NCBI RefSeq assembly: GCF_021134715.1
Contig: NC_060023.1
Location: forward strand, 5,146,001-5,210,000
Direction of reading: 5' to 3'
Length of the DNA stretch: 64,000 nt
Source: Daphnia pulex
Taxonomy: Eukaryota > Arthropoda > Branchiopoda > Diplostraca > Daphniidae
A model generated the notes under the pieces. That model had not been told where the DNA came from, made no database searches, and worked only from the letters and a program-made list of their open reading frames with translations. Each line of letters begins with the position of its first letter. Within the stretch, counting starts at the first letter, position 1. A program made the translations under genes and the position numbers. Below are positions 34,582-47,000 of the stretch, piece by piece.

Positions 34582-34620
34582 AAAACAGAACACCATTTTT
34601 CTATGCAACGGATGGACTAA
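32881..34620 (+). pseudogene. MULE-encoded protein gene, decayed (PHD, AT-hooks, MULE C-terminus)
   Basis: Conceptual order: SEEICRNCNHPIAGC, then an in-frame TGA near 32948, then LECNSCLFYVHRTCLPGK, an apparent intron (GTATTT at about 33017 to TTTTAG at about 33069), and EAFHFKCNPC. Together the Cys/His spacing is C-x2-C, C-x2-C, x4-H-x2-C, C-x2-C, the PHD pattern. Repeats with RGRGRPRA cores follow, with a frame change near 33360. After 33.8 kb the frame is fragmentary; the segment from 34031 contains NNHVEGFHNSLRVLVNS, like the end of MULE transposases. The catalytic DDE core is not recognisable, so this copy is probably inactive. Confidence 0.6.
33240..33680 (+). repeat. Tandem coding repeat, about 60-66 bp unit, encoding AT-hooks
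   Basis: Six or more copies of a unit reading approximately AGTCGTGGCCGTGGCCGACC within a 60-66 bp period. Each encodes a SSRGRGRPRA core, which matches the AT-hook (GRP flanked by basic residues) that binds AT-rich minor groove. Unit boundaries vary by a codon or two (AVVAD, AVVVAN). Confidence 0.85.
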
Positions 34621-35153
34621 ATTTTTTGAAAGACGCACTAGTGAAAAGGAAATTCATTTTTCTTTCAGAATTACTGTAATTTTATTCAATCTATTGAGTG
34701 TAAGTGAAGATACAATCAAAAATGTAAAGATGTATTTTTTTCGATCTTTTTTGGTCGTTTACCTGGCAACAGATGGCTGTACCATTTAACCCGGACCGAA
34801 ACAACATCAAATAAACTAAATTATCAAATACTTAAAAACACATTTTTTATAAAATAAAAATACTATTTTAAACTAGAAAGCAAACCATATCAAATAGCTA
34901 ACTGATTTATAGAAGTATAAAAAAATTGAAAACTAAACGTCAACATTTTTTTCCCGATTCCCATTTTTTTGTTTTTCCCATAAAACTCGCAAAATTAATC
35001 AGAAATTCAGGAAAAAAAGTTAGGGGGATAAATAAAACATCATTTAAAATACGCTGTATTTATTTCAGAATTTTAAAACAAATTGTACCGGTACCTATCA
35101 AAACTGCCCTGTACATTTTAGTTCCGTGTCCCAGATAGCCCCGGTCTCCCCTA

Positions 35154-37640
35154 CGAAACAAGCAAAGCCGCACTGAGCCCTGAGCCTGCCCGGTATTTCA
35201 AACTATTTCTTGTTTCCTTTATTGCCGCACTTGAATTAACCATTTATTATATGCTCGTGGCGAGCTGAGCTGGCGAATCAAGCGTGATAGCGGTTTCCTC
35301 CGAACACCAAAGCTTACAAGAACTCGGCATCGAAAACACATTTACTACACAAACAAATTTTACAAAAAAGACCTTCGGGAACCTCTCCAAGGATCCTCGG
35401 CGTATTGGTAGCAATTGTGAGAGAACGGGAGAGGTGTTCGTTGGTTGTCTCCACCTAGCGCTAAGAATTCTAAACTCTTCTGTCGTTTACGTAAGAAAAA
35501 AAGCAGAATGCATCACAAACACAAGAATCCAGAGAATTACAGAGTGGTCAACTAACAATTACCGCTAGGCGAGTACAACCAACGAACACCTACCCCTTTC
35601 CCCGTCAATTTCTAATTAAAATATCACCGAAATTAAATATTTCCACATAGGGATAATTTAAAAGACTGTAGCTCATTTTGAAGCTCGATTCATTAAACTA
35701 ACAAAAAAAAAATGGTAGCCGACATAGGAATTGTCGAAGTGACCCGTCCTCTAGCTTTAGTAGTCCATGCACTTGTTCACTTGCCACTATGGACGGCCGA
35801 CGGTGTTGCGACTGGTTGGCCCAAAATAAGATAATTTCATTAATTCCATAGCATTTTGTAATCCACTGTTATAGATGTTGTTCAGTGACCGTTTTATGCT
35901 TTTGAAATTTTTTAGCAGTAGCCGCTTTTTGCTTACCCCATAATTTCGATATAATAGAAAAGGTACACGCTCGCCCTATCCTAGAACCAGTGGGTGTGGG
36001 TGATTACTAAGTGAGTCCAAGAATCCTTAACAGGTTTGCTACTGGTTTTCTAGGTAGTAAGGCTGATCGCATCTTAAAGAAAGATAGACTAGGAAAACCC
36101 GGTTTTATTTTGTTTTTAGAATTTTTAGGGTCAGGGAGCCACATTTCTTTATTGCGAGCAAACACGGCCTATATCGATAACAAAATCAGTCGAATACAAA
36201 CAATATTTAGGTGTCAGTCGATCTTCTAGATTCTCCGGGTTAATCTCCAACGCCAGTCTCGATACAGCTCCGTCTTCTTTCTTCGTCTCCACCTCACTAA
36301 AACTCCTCTTTCTCTTTTCCTCTTCTCCCGTCTTCCCCACGTTTCCTTCTCTACGTTTGAATGACGAAGCCTCTTTCGTAGAATCCGGACGTTCCCTTAT
36401 CGTTCTTTTCGGCGCGTAACCGAATTTTACATTCCCACTATAAATATTGTCGTCGCAAGTCTTTTCAATCGTATTTTCAATCCAACCTTCGCTTGAATAG
36501 AAATTCTGAAAAAATATTACGATGTCTTGTCCCCATTACGAAGGAGAACTTTTTATTTTCATCGAATTTCAGTAAAAACTCGCTTTAGTCCTGAGAGAGC
36601 CAGGAAAACGTTTATAGTTAAGCTATCTCAATTTTTCAAAGACTTTTGGTAGTGATTTCACTTGGTATTTCACGGGACTGCAAGTAGGGGTGGGCGGTTT
36701 TATGCTAGAATTTTTTTTCCATTAACGATACATTTCGTTATGTTATTGTAAATCATGTTATTAACATGAAATTTAAAAAAATATTTTTGAAGTCCATTAT
36801 ACTGTAGTCATCTTCAACTTTTTCCTAAGCTCTACGACTGTAACTTTATGAACAGTTGAATTTTTTAAAAAGAGAAAAGCGGGAGCAAAACTGTACGTTG
36901 AGTTAAAATGTTAAATTAACAAATAGAAACTGCTGCTTCTTCTCGATAACTTTTATTCTTGATTTTTCTTCTCTTTTCGACATTAAACAGTATGGTGAAT
37001 AATGCGTACACAAATAGGGATAAGATAATTCTTCTCGTACCAGACAGAGTTTTTTTGGGAGAAGGGGGAGAAAGACAGTTAATGCAGAGTTGCCGAAAAC
37101 CAAAGAGGGCTGGAGAAAAAGGTTTCTTCAACACATGCAGGGTTGACAGCTAGACAAAGCCAGCTGGACAAGCCTGGAAAAGCTGGAGAAATCAATTTTT
37201 TATGTGTCCATTATTTTTTCTGATAGCTTCGCCAAATATGGATTTCAATTCTACACATACTAATATTTTTGAATCATTAATTCCTACTAGCTTAACGATA
37301 AATGGATTTGTCCAAACTTGGACGCGTCCAACATAACCCCACCCTCCCCTATGCATATGCACACTTATTAGTAATTAAGCTCTTTCTGGGCTCTTATCGG
37401 TTCTTTTCGTTTTTTTCACTCTAACAAAGTGCTGACTTAATTTGATCCCAAAATCATGTTGAGCTGAACAAACGGTGCCTCTGAATCTGGTAGTTGTAGG
37501 TAGCACTGGATGAACTGTACTGAACTGTACAATCTTTCTACACAAACCCCTTTCTTCCAATAGATTCTTTAACTTAGCTCTATAATCCCGATTTAGACCG
37601 ACTTCAAGAATCAAACCATGCTTATCCCATGTTTTAAAAG
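35154..37640. other. Intergenic repeats, no gene
   Basis: No ORF with family character. A possible decayed element lies at about 36687-37350: the left end TAGGGGTGGGCGG and the right end (reverse complement) TAGGGGAGGGTGGGG are similar. Its right end also resembles the flank of the inverted repeat at 48.1 kb (TTTGTCCAA, then TGGA and CGTCCA). Confidence 0.4.
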
Positions 37641-37648
37641 GTACACAC

Positions 37649-37838
37649 CAGTGGCTCCTTTCTTTTTAAAAGGATAGTATCTTTTTAAAAATAACGCCTC
37701 TTTTAATGAAATTTAGCGGAAAGTCCATTAGCTTGCCGCTAAATTTTTAATGTTTACGCCGTTAGATTTTTCGCCAAATTTCTTTAAAAGAGGCGTTTAA
37801 AAAAAAATATTATCTTTTTAAAAAGATAGGAGCCACTG
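37649..37838. mobile_element. hAT-type MITE
   Basis: A 190 bp fold-back whose ends are CAGTGGCTCC and GGAGCCACTG. It is flanked by a perfect 8 bp duplication GTACACAC (37641-37648 and 37839-37846). The arms pair over about 75 bp (AACGCCTCTTTTAA against TTAAAAGAGGCGTT). The CAGTG-type end and 8 bp duplication fit the hAT superfamily. No coding sequence. Confidence 0.88.
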
Positions 37839-38560
37839 GTACACACGACTGTATTGGAGCATAAACAATTCCTACAGTTGGTGGTTGCATATCCCTACTA
37901 TATTCCATACACTTCGTATTAGCAGACAACCCTAGTATCATTGTCATACCCTAGTGTCTACCGACTGGCTCACTTCTCATTTGGATTACCTATGGTAACT
38001 TAATGCTTTATCTGTATGGTCACTGATGTATAATATGCAGGTATTCTAATACAAGTGTGTGTTATCCTCCAAGTAACCGCTGTAGCTATTATTGTCATAA
38101 CAGATCGACTGTCTCGGAAGGTAATCACACCATGCGAAACGGCCTCATGCTCATTTATTTTCAAAGAGTTTCTTGTTTCGTTAAATTTTTAATCAGTATT
38201 ACGGTCTATCAGGAAAGGTAGACAAACGCCCTGAGCAGACTAAACAATTCCGTTAAATTCCACTTGGAGCGACAGTGTAGCTTAGCACACTGGCTGCCCC
38301 CTGCATGGAAGGGACCCGAAGTAAAGGGGAATAAGGGAGATTTATTAAGGGGGAAGGGAGGGTGAGTCATTTAACCGCCACACTCAGCTCACAGCAACAG
38401 CCTAAGCTAATTATAACGGAAAGATATTTTCCATGTCCCAATGAAAAATTTAAGTTTGAAATTTTCCATCTAGGGTTGGTGTTTAGAAACCTTCAAATCA
38501 ATTATGTTTTGGTTTCTTTTGCTCCTTTTTTGTTTTCACTAGCTGTCAGTTTCCCAAGAA

Positions 38561-38850
38561 GGCGTCAAAATTCAGCTTAAGCTTTGCTTTTGCGACGTTG
38601 CCTTTCATACGAAACTCTTCATTCTGCTGCTTTCTCTGTCGTTTTCTTGAAATAGGTTTTTGCAATTGCTGTCTACGCAATGATATTCCTCTTCCAACGC
38701 AATTCCTTCCTTTTTCCCATTTAGACAACTGGCAAAGAACGCTTGCAGTTTGTAATGTTTCAACTCGAGAATTAGTTGAAAGCGCAAGTAACGATTTCGT
38801 GTGACAGGCAACGCAGTATAAGCAAAGCTTAAGTCGAATTTTACGACTCC
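38561..38850. repeat. Inverted repeat pair with dispersed homologue
   Basis: GGCGTCAAAATTCAGCTTAA at 38561 is matched in inverted orientation up to 38850 (AAGCAAAGCTTAAGTCGAAT); the similarity runs about 53 bp through CTTAAGCTTTGC and GTTGCC. A third copy is at about 62998-63050, near the edge gene. Probably the ends of a small unclassified element. Confidence 0.55.
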
Positions 38851-39171
38851 TACGTTCCTCTGTAGTCCCTTGTTTCTAAACAGCATCCCTTGAATGAGTG
38901 TGTTGCATTTCCAAATTTTGAACTTAAATTTCTTTATTATGTCTAGTAAAATATCTTGCCGTGATAATTTTAACAAGCGATCCACGATTCAAGTAGAGCG
39001 AAATCCCGGAGCGGCTTTCCAGATCTAAATCCGGAAAAGGCCTTAAAAATATAAAAAAAATATTATCATGTTCGTCTTTGCACGCCGGATTTACCTGCGT
39101 TTGCAGAAAGACGGAATTCCCAACCGTTTCCAAGATTAAGCGTTAAAGTTTGGGTTTTTTTTATTTTTTTA

Positions 39172-39581
39172 GAAATGAGGGGTGCTTTGACATCGCTTTT
39201 CTGAAAAGCGAAGGAGCTATAGAAAAAACTAATTGTATAAAAAGGTTTATTGCTATCTCAACTACCAAAATCCAAAAAGAATTTTTTTTCTGGATTTTAT
39301 TGGTTGAGATATGGCAAATTTACTGAGAGGCTAATTTTTCCCTTTTGTCCTCTCTGCCTTGCAGCCATTTTTTTGTACTCTCCGCCGCGCCCCTTGCGGA
39401 AGCAAGCCGACGGTTTTATCTGTTGGCCTTAATTTTAGACCAATACAAGTCATATCGGCCTTAATATTTAGTGGAACCAAGCTGGCTTCCGTAAGGGGCG
39501 ATGGTATTTTTTAAATATTTTTGAAATGAACCTAACTATGTGTATTTCTAATTCAAAGTTCAAATAAGCACCCCCCATTTC
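39172..39581. mobile_element. Small fold-back element, about 410 bp
   Basis: Ends GAAATGAGGGGTGCTT and, inverted, GAAATGGGGGGTGCTT. A second inner inverted pair (GCGCCCCTTGCGGAAGC near 39387 and GGCTTCCGTAAGGGGCG near 39484) supports a fold-back. No target duplication was settled. Confidence 0.5.
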
Positions 39582-39862
39582 AAAACGGGCTCTCAGCCAT
39601 TTTTCATGGTTGGAGCCTAATTTCTGATGAATTTGTAGACGACGCTCACCAAATTCACCCTTTTCGTACTGCCTACGGCTGATTACAACCCTCTTTCGCC
39701 CTTAGGGCCTTAAGGCGAAATACGAAAGAGTGATTTTGGCGTGGCTTGAAGCTGGTTGGCACCTGCAACACAGGTGACATTTGTGCTAGGTTGAAAGTAA
39801 GATGAGACCTGCCGTTGTGTCTTTTGCGAGATTTTCTTGGATTTGTCAACCTAAATCATTCG

Positions 39863-40020
39863 TGTAGTGTATGTATATAGCATTTACCCCCCAATAGATA
39901 TATCATTTATCCCGTAGTAACCCGATACACCACGCGCTGCTATATAACGCGCTGCCCATTGTAGTAAACAACTAGTTCTATACACTGTATTCACGAGAAT
40001 ACACATGTGAGAATATTACA
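39863..40020 (+). repeat. Gypsy 5' LTR
   Basis: A short (158 bp) LTR with TG...CA ends (TGTAGTGTATG to AATATTACA) and a TATATAA-like box near 39944. It was identified because an inverted copy of almost the same length and sequence lies at 47668-47824. TGGCGACGAGG immediately downstream is a likely primer-binding region. Confidence 0.82.
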
Positions 40021-40063
40021 CTGGCGACGAGGTAAAGTAAGTTTTAAATCCTTTACATTTTAT

Positions 40064-42760
40064 AATGGATTCACTGCCGTAGTTTGATCGGTTTAAAGTT
40101 CATTGTGATTCGCATACCGCTGGTTTGAGATGCAAAAAGTGGATAATTCGCTTCGAAAGGCTTATGGAGGCAATCAATGTAGTCTCACAAACTGCAGACT
40201 CAGCCGACCAAAAAACAGCTACCGATAAGCGTAGGCTGGCCTTACTGCTTCATTACGCAGGAACCGAAGTTGAAGACGTATTTGACACCCTGCCAGGTGT
40301 GCAAGACGACAAAAACACTTACTCTAAAGCTGAACCTCTTTTCCAAGCCTATTTTCAACCGAAGAAAAATGTTGAACTTGAAGTATTTAATTTCCGAAGA
40401 TCCAGACAAGAACCTGGCGAAAACATTGACGCTTTTGCAACAAGACTCCGTCAACTCGCAACAAGGTGTGATTTTAATGATTCTGACTTAGAAATTAAAT
40501 TACAGATTATTCAAGGCTGCAAGTCAAGCAACTTCATAAAATTGTGCTTAAGAGATCAACTTTCCCTGAAAAAAATGCTAGAAAATGCACACGCAGTAGA
40601 AGCCGCTGACCGCTATGCAGAAAGCGTTGAACAGTCAACGAAACAAGCACCTAAGTCGGTAAATAAATCAAGAAATAGTTTCAAATTTAAGTCGCATAGA
40701 GAAACCGGAGACAACGGAAAGAAGAAGACGTCGAAATGTCGCAAATGTGGAGGACGATGGCCTCACACAGGAAGTCCGTGTCCGGCAAAAGGCAAATGTC
40801 GAAATTGTGGATATGACTGGCCGCATCCCGAATCAACACCGTGCCCGGCAAAAGGCAAGAAATGTGAATCTTGTTGAATGTTGAATCATTTCAGCAAGTG
40901 CTGCAAGAACAGGAAAGCCAAGCCCGGATCATCTTCAAAGCAAGAGCACACCAGACAAGTCAACGACCGAGAGAGCTCGAGTGACGAGTCGACTTGGACA
41001 ATTAGTCCAACCAGATCGGATGACAGGCCACTCACACACATGAAGCTGTGTGGCGGAAAATGCAAGATGATGATCGACACAGGATCAACTTGCAACCTGC
41101 TGAATTTCAAAGAATACAATGAACTCCCAAACAAGCCGACACTTCATCCTACAAGAAACTCCGTTAATGGATACGGCGGAAATCCTTTGAAAATTATAGG
41201 CAAATTCAAGACACTGATTGAATCAAAGCACGCATATTCCGACGCTGTTATTGACGTTAGCGACAATGAAAAGGCTGACAACCTTCTTGGATACTCCACG
41301 ACAAAAGAGCTCAAGTTGGTAAAAGTATCAAATTCAGTATCTTCTTCAAATGACTATTCATTCGTAAAACAAAAGTTTGGACCACTGTTTTCGGGACTTG
41401 GAAAAATGAAGAACTACCTGGTAAAATTACACATTGATCAGTCGATCCAGTCAGTAACTCAAAAACACAGGAGAATTGGTTTTCACCTGCGCAAAGGTGT
41501 TGACAAAGAGCTGACAAACCTGGAAAATGAAGACATAATTGAACCTGTCACAGATGGCCCAATAACTGAATGGATTTTTCCATGTCATGCTGTACCAAAG
41601 CCAAAGCAACCAGGAAAACTAAGAGTATGTGTCGACATGCGAGCACCAAACAAAGAAATCTTGCGAACCAGACACATTATTCCAACTATAGAAGATTTAA
41701 TTGTGGATTTAAATGGAGCAAAATACTTTTCAAAACTAGACATGAATCAAGGATATCATCAGCTAGAACTAGCTCCAGAATCAAGGTACATTACAACTTT
41801 TTCGACACACCGTGGATTATTTCGTTACAAAAGATTGAACTTTGGAATGAATTGCGCGTCTGAAATTTTTGATGACGTCATTCGCCAAACAGTAAGTGGA
41901 ATCCCTGGTGTGGTAAACAGAAGTGTTGACATTTTTGTTACAGGAAAAAAAAAAGAAGAACACGATTCAAGCCTGGAAAAGGTACTGAAGAGACTCATGG
42001 ACAAAAATCTCACACTCAATTTTGAGAAATGTGAATTTGGAAAAGAAGAAATTGACTTCTTTGGATTACACTTTAGCGGAAAAGGAGTTTCACCAACTCA
42101 AGCAAAAGTAGAGGCTATCAAGAAAGCAGAACCACCGTCAACGCCTGACGAAGTATCAAGCTTTTTAGGAATGGTAACATACTGTAGCCGTTTTCATCCC
42201 CAATGCCGCTGCAATCAGCGAGCCGCTAAGACGCCTTACTCACACCAAACAAGAATGTGCGTGGAAGGAAGAACAAGAAAAAGCATTCAAAAATTAAAAA
42301 AAAAAGTCTCTGCAGAGCCGTAACACTCTCTTATTTCGACGTAGGAAAACCAACGTCTATCGTGGTCGATGCAAGCCAACGAGGCCTAGGCGCAATCTTG
42401 ACACAAGTTTCAAAAGATGGATCAAACTCCATTATCACCTACGCTAGCAGACTGTTAACAGACGTAGAGTCACGCTATTCGCAGACTGAGAGAGAAGCAC
42501 TCGCCATTACATGGGCGATCCTCCATTTTCATCTCTACGTAACCGGTAAGGAATTCACCGTGATAACAGATCATAAGCCACTAGAAGCAATTTTCAACAA
42601 GCCGCTCATTCAGCCTCCTGCAAGAATTGAGCGCTTGCTTCTAAAACTTCAATTGTATGACTTCACTGCCATTTATCAGCCCGGAAAATCCAACCCAGCT
42701 GATTACATGTCACGACACCCTATAACGTCAACAGCAGTCTCAACAAGAGAGCAATAAATT
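40064..42760 (+). pseudogene. Gypsy gag-pol, degraded
   Basis: gag, protease, RT and RNase H share one frame over most of the length. Gag contains two zinc-knuckle-like segments (CRKCGGRWPHTGSPC, CRNCGYDWPHPESTPC). The protease motif is MMIDTGSTCNLL near 41070. The RT has LRVCVDMRAPNKEI, FSKLDMNQGYHQLEL and FGMNCASEIFDDVI, but the catalytic box reads RSVDIFVTG with one of the two Asp missing. RNase H has VVDASQRGLGAILTQ, SQTEREALAITWA and ITDHKPLEAIF. Breaks visible: a TAG five codons after the first ATG (about 40079), a TGA at about 40875 in the last zinc-binding segment, and a frame change in an A-run near 42295. Integrase is absent. Confidence 0.85.
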
Positions 42761-42976
42761 GCTGAAAATTACGTCAATTCAATCTGTATGAAATCAGTTC
42801 CAAAACCAGTTCCTCTAGGCAGCATCACGAGCGCCACAAAAGAAGACAAAGCAATACAACTGATTTTCAAGATCCTTAGTCAAAAAGGTTGCAAAAAGGA
42901 AGAAGTAGAAAAACTGAACAGCCAAGAAAAAGATTGGTTTATCTCACTCAAACAAATCCAGCCTAATCAATTTTGA

Positions 42977-43757
42977 TTCCAATCAAAATTTGATTCGAAT
43001 CAGTTTTGCCTGATTTTTCGATTTTTTATTCTTACCCAAGTTTGATTCTGATTTTTTATTCTGATTTTACTATTTTTCATTAAAATTGATTCAAATCAAT
43101 GATTCTCTAATTAAGAATCAATTTTTTGAAATTTTTTTGAAATTTTTGAATTGCTAACTCATGCAACCATGCTAACTCCCCATCTCAGAAATTTTCTCTT
43201 AAACTGAAGCCAATATCGCGACTCGATAGTGGAAAACGGAGCTTAGATATCGATTTTGAAAAACCCTACCTCCGCGTTGCCCTACTCTCAACACCCCCTC
43301 CCTTATTCGCGTTGCCCTTCTCCCCCACCCCTGCTCACGTTGCCCTACTCACCCGCTGTGGCGTCTTTCACGAAGTGTTAGTGCAGGGCCCAAGGGCAGG
43401 CTTCACTTCAATAGAAAATAGGTTAATTTGAATAACGAAAACAAAATTCTGATTCAATTTTAGATTATAACCCATATACCCTAGCTGTTATAACCAAGAT
43501 TGAAATGTTGCCGCTGCTACAATCTTACACGTCTTAATAAAGTAGTTAGTAGTCCATTACTAATTAGACCCATTCATTCCTTGCATTGCGTTTTTTTATT
43601 CAAATTGTGAACAGAATCAAAAATTTTGTTTCTGATTCTTGATTCTGAATCAAACATCACTGAATGATTGTGATTTTTGATTCATTGATTCTTTGATTGA
43701 TTGATTCTATTCAGGATTGATTCCGCTCACATTTATGATCGATTCGGCAGATCACTG
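42977..43757. repeat. GATTC-rich low-complexity region with GTTGCCC repeats
   Basis: Non-coding. Degenerate GATTC/GAATC repeats occur at both ends (about 42970-43110 and 43610-43745), and between them three direct copies of a unit with CGTTGCCCTACTC (about 43276, 43310 and 43340). The two GATTC-rich flanks may be termini of an unclassified element. Confidence 0.45.
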
Positions 43758-44070
43758 TTAAACGGAACAGAGCCAGGAGCAAAACAGAACACCATTTTTC
43801 TATGCAACGGATGGATTAAATTTATTGAAAGACGCACTAGTGAAAGGTAAATTCATTTCTCTTTCAGAATTACTGTAATTTTATTCAATCTATTGAGTAT
43901 AAGTGGATGTCTTTTTTTCGATCTTTTTTGGTCGTTTACCTGGCAACAGATGGCTGTACCATTTAACCCGGACCCAAACAACATCAAATTAACTAAATTA
44001 TCAAATACTTAGAAACACATTTTTTATAAAATAAAAATACTATCTTAAACTAGAAAGAAAACCCTATCAA
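43758..44070. mobile_element. GGGGAGAC-family element, copy C, left fragment
   Basis: Close match to 32517-34875 of copy B without the Mutator-like insertion: it reads ...GAGCCAGGAGCAAAACAGAA then CACCATTTTTC. The left terminus is missing. It is interrupted at 44070 by the element 44071-47465 and resumes at 47466. Confidence 0.8.
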
Positions 44071-47000
44071 CCCGAGCAGAATCTTTCTGTCCAAGAACCA
44101 TTGCGTTTGGAAAAATAGTAAAAAAATGAATATTTTAACTGTTGGGAAACCGTTCATTTTCGCGTTTTTCTTGATGTGAAAAAGACGAATAAAATTTGGA
44201 AAGTTTAATGGCAAATGTGTGTAATAAATACTTTAAGATATTAACATACACTCGTTCAAAAGAGGGCTACTTAGCTACTTATAAGTTGAGAAACGCTTCA
44301 TACGAAGTAACCGTAGTTACCTTCGCAACCGCCGACTGTTGTTAGATTAACAGGTTGTTCAACGTTATTCGACGATAAAATTATGTCTGTGACTAGGGGT
44401 GAACCTTTGACTTTAAGAACAGAAACGCTGTGCGCTAACCTCTTCACCGATACATATGACTGTATTACTAACTCTACTTTGGTCGTTGCATTAACTACAG
44501 AAATGCAGATGCACCTTATGCCTCTCGTCTTTGTAAAACATGTACAGCATATAGATTTCAAAAATGCAAACTAAGAATGCTTTCTTGCGTATTTTCCCAG
44601 ACAAAACTACTTTACTGTTTTTCTTCGACCGTTTCTCAGCGCAATGTGTCCCTCTCCAGTCTTATATTGGCGCAGAAATGGTTGAAAAACAAACAAGCTT
44701 CAAGCGCATCCATCGAAGTTCCTGAAGGGATGGTTAAAGACGCCTTAAAAAAAAGCCAGTGCCACCATTAACTAATGGTAGCGTTGGAAACTCGAGATTT
44801 TAATTTAAAACTTTCATCACCGTCTCCCGTCGTTAGCTTTTAACTGTCGGTCAACAGTATCAGAATAATGTTTTACTGTCATCTGTCTGACAAGAAAAGA
44901 CTTCAAATATACTAGGATAACTAGGAAATTATGTTGGATCGTGTGAGATTTATGCGGGTTTTTTGTTGTTTTTTGCAAGATTTTGCGGGATTTTGAAGAT
45001 AATCGTGCAAGATAAAGTGCAGGATTTAAAAAAAAAAAAAAAACGGACGGATTTTCGGGACTTTTTAGGCAACCCTGCACGACTTTGCTATTTCAGAAGT
45101 GGCAGCACTGGCTATCTGTCAAATCAGGATCTGGACCAAAGGACCAAAGTGTTGACTCGAATACATACACAGAGTGTTGGCAAGCTATTTTATCATGGAG
45201 TTAGTGACACATTGTAAACATTCCAATGTGCTGCCTAGAAAAGGTGAAGATTGGTATGCTTTCTTAATTTATATATTGTCATTAATGTAATACATATTTT
45301 TCACAGAGCACGCAACATCCCAATCTAATTGCTTTATGCTGGTATTCCTCCATTACCTAATCATTGTGTGTCAAATGTATGCTCATTTGTCTGTTTATTA
45401 CGGCATTTTATTTATTTCATTTGTGCTTTGTTTAGATTCTGACTGAAAACATGCTAGCCATGCTGATGCCAGCAAGGAATACTCCTCGATTGTCCCCCAT
45501 CCTCTTTCTTGGATCTTAATTTCTGGGAATGTTTGTTCATATTAGTTTACTCGCTGGCTGCCACATTTTGCTTCCCATGTGAGATCTATTGAATTTCACG
45601 TGTGTTGATGGTGTGGAATCCTGGTATTGCTAACTATTAGCTCCAGTCTAAATTTGGTCTTGTTGCCGATTTTTTTTGGCACAATACTTTCCCTCCAGAA
45701 GCCGGTCTTTAGTGAACTATCGGAGGTTCTTGATCCAAAATATTCATTGGTGCATAACTTAGTAGTACTGCAACTTTTACAGATAGATTCTCATTATGAT
45801 TTCCTTTTTTTGTTCTTTTCAGATTCACTGGCCTATTAGCACGAAATGTGGTAAAACCCTTTTGAGAAGAGCCTTGTTGTGCCAAACTTTAAAGTTCTGT
45901 TGATCGTTCGACATACCAAGAACTTTCCCAGGTAAAGTTGAAAATTTAAGATGTCGAGAAAGTTTTGGATTTACTCTAACTCTCTGTGCATGCTAAAAGG
46001 AATTCAAAGGAAGTTCTAGTGGCAGCTTATGTTCACTGGCAAATGCTGCGTGACACATTATGACACACAAAACAAGCCTAGACGCCCATTTATTCCACAT
46101 CAAACATCTCTTTATCCTTCGTGACCAGGTTGTAACCGTGTCATATTTCATTATATTAAAGCGCTGGTCATGATTCATCATTATATTGTTCATTTACAGA
46201 TAACTCCTTTTCAAGTCGACTTAAAAGTAGCGGTCGACGAAATAGCGGGCAGCAGAGTGCCGATTTGACTGTTGGGGACGTTATATTGGAGCACTTCCAC
46301 CACTATGAAAAATTTGTGACATCTAATGTGAAGCTGCCCCTTCAACACTACAACCAAATTGAAGATCTCGATTCGGCTTTAGCCAACAACGATCTATCGA
46401 TTGCAATGGTAAGATTGGCTGTATTTTATAAAAGCACCTATATGTTTACTCTAACCTTACCATGCAATTTGTTTAAAATATAGTGTGCCTTTTTTTCAAA
46501 AATCTTGAAAACCATGTCATCTCGCGATCAAATATCGAAGATGTTGATGAGCAAACTCTTCACCAATTCATTGTGATCAAAGATTCAATGGAAAAAAAGA
46601 GGAAACGACAGGCGTCCAGGATTCGGTCATCTGACCAATCTGATTGCAGTTATGGGAGGTTAGTTTTTCCCTCAAGTCCTCACATAACTTGTTATTGATA
46701 ATATATTTTTTATTAGTTATTATTAACATCATACGGGAAATCAACAATAAGGCACCTAAAGTGGACTTCAAAGAGCTAATAGGAACCATCCAAAGCGCTC
46801 GTCGCATCTTCGTCGTTCGAGTTAAAAAACAAAGAATTGAATCAAATCGAAGTCCCAGACGAGGTAGAAGGGCACAGAGCCGATCGTAAAACCCAACTCG
46901 CTGTAGACAGCAGAATGGCAGAACTGTACAACGCCATCCTGAATTTTGAACTAAATTAGCGGTTTATGTACAAGTACGTTGTACCTACACCACAAAAATT

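Larger units (their letters stand above)
32308..35151. mobile_element. GGGGAGAC-TIR element, copy B, split by a Mutator-like insertion
   Basis: The ends are GGGGAGACCGGGGCTATGTG and, in reverse complement, GGGGAGACCGGGGCTATCTG, flanked by TA (32306-32307 and 35152-35153). Without the inner 2 kb insertion the element is about 0.8 kb, close to copy A. It shares the motif TTTACCTGGCAAC with copy A. A second partial copy of this same element lies at about 43758-44070 plus 47466-47667 and lacks the insertion. Confidence 0.78.
39863..42976 (+). mobile_element. Gypsy-type LTR retrotransposon, truncated and inactivated
   Basis: A 5' LTR (39863-40020) is followed by a leader, then gag and pol in one frame, ending abruptly at about 42976 before any integrase or 3' LTR. 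Sequence downstream is GATTC-rich non-coding DNA. The only other LTR of this family in the window is an inverted one at 47668-47824. Confidence 0.85.
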
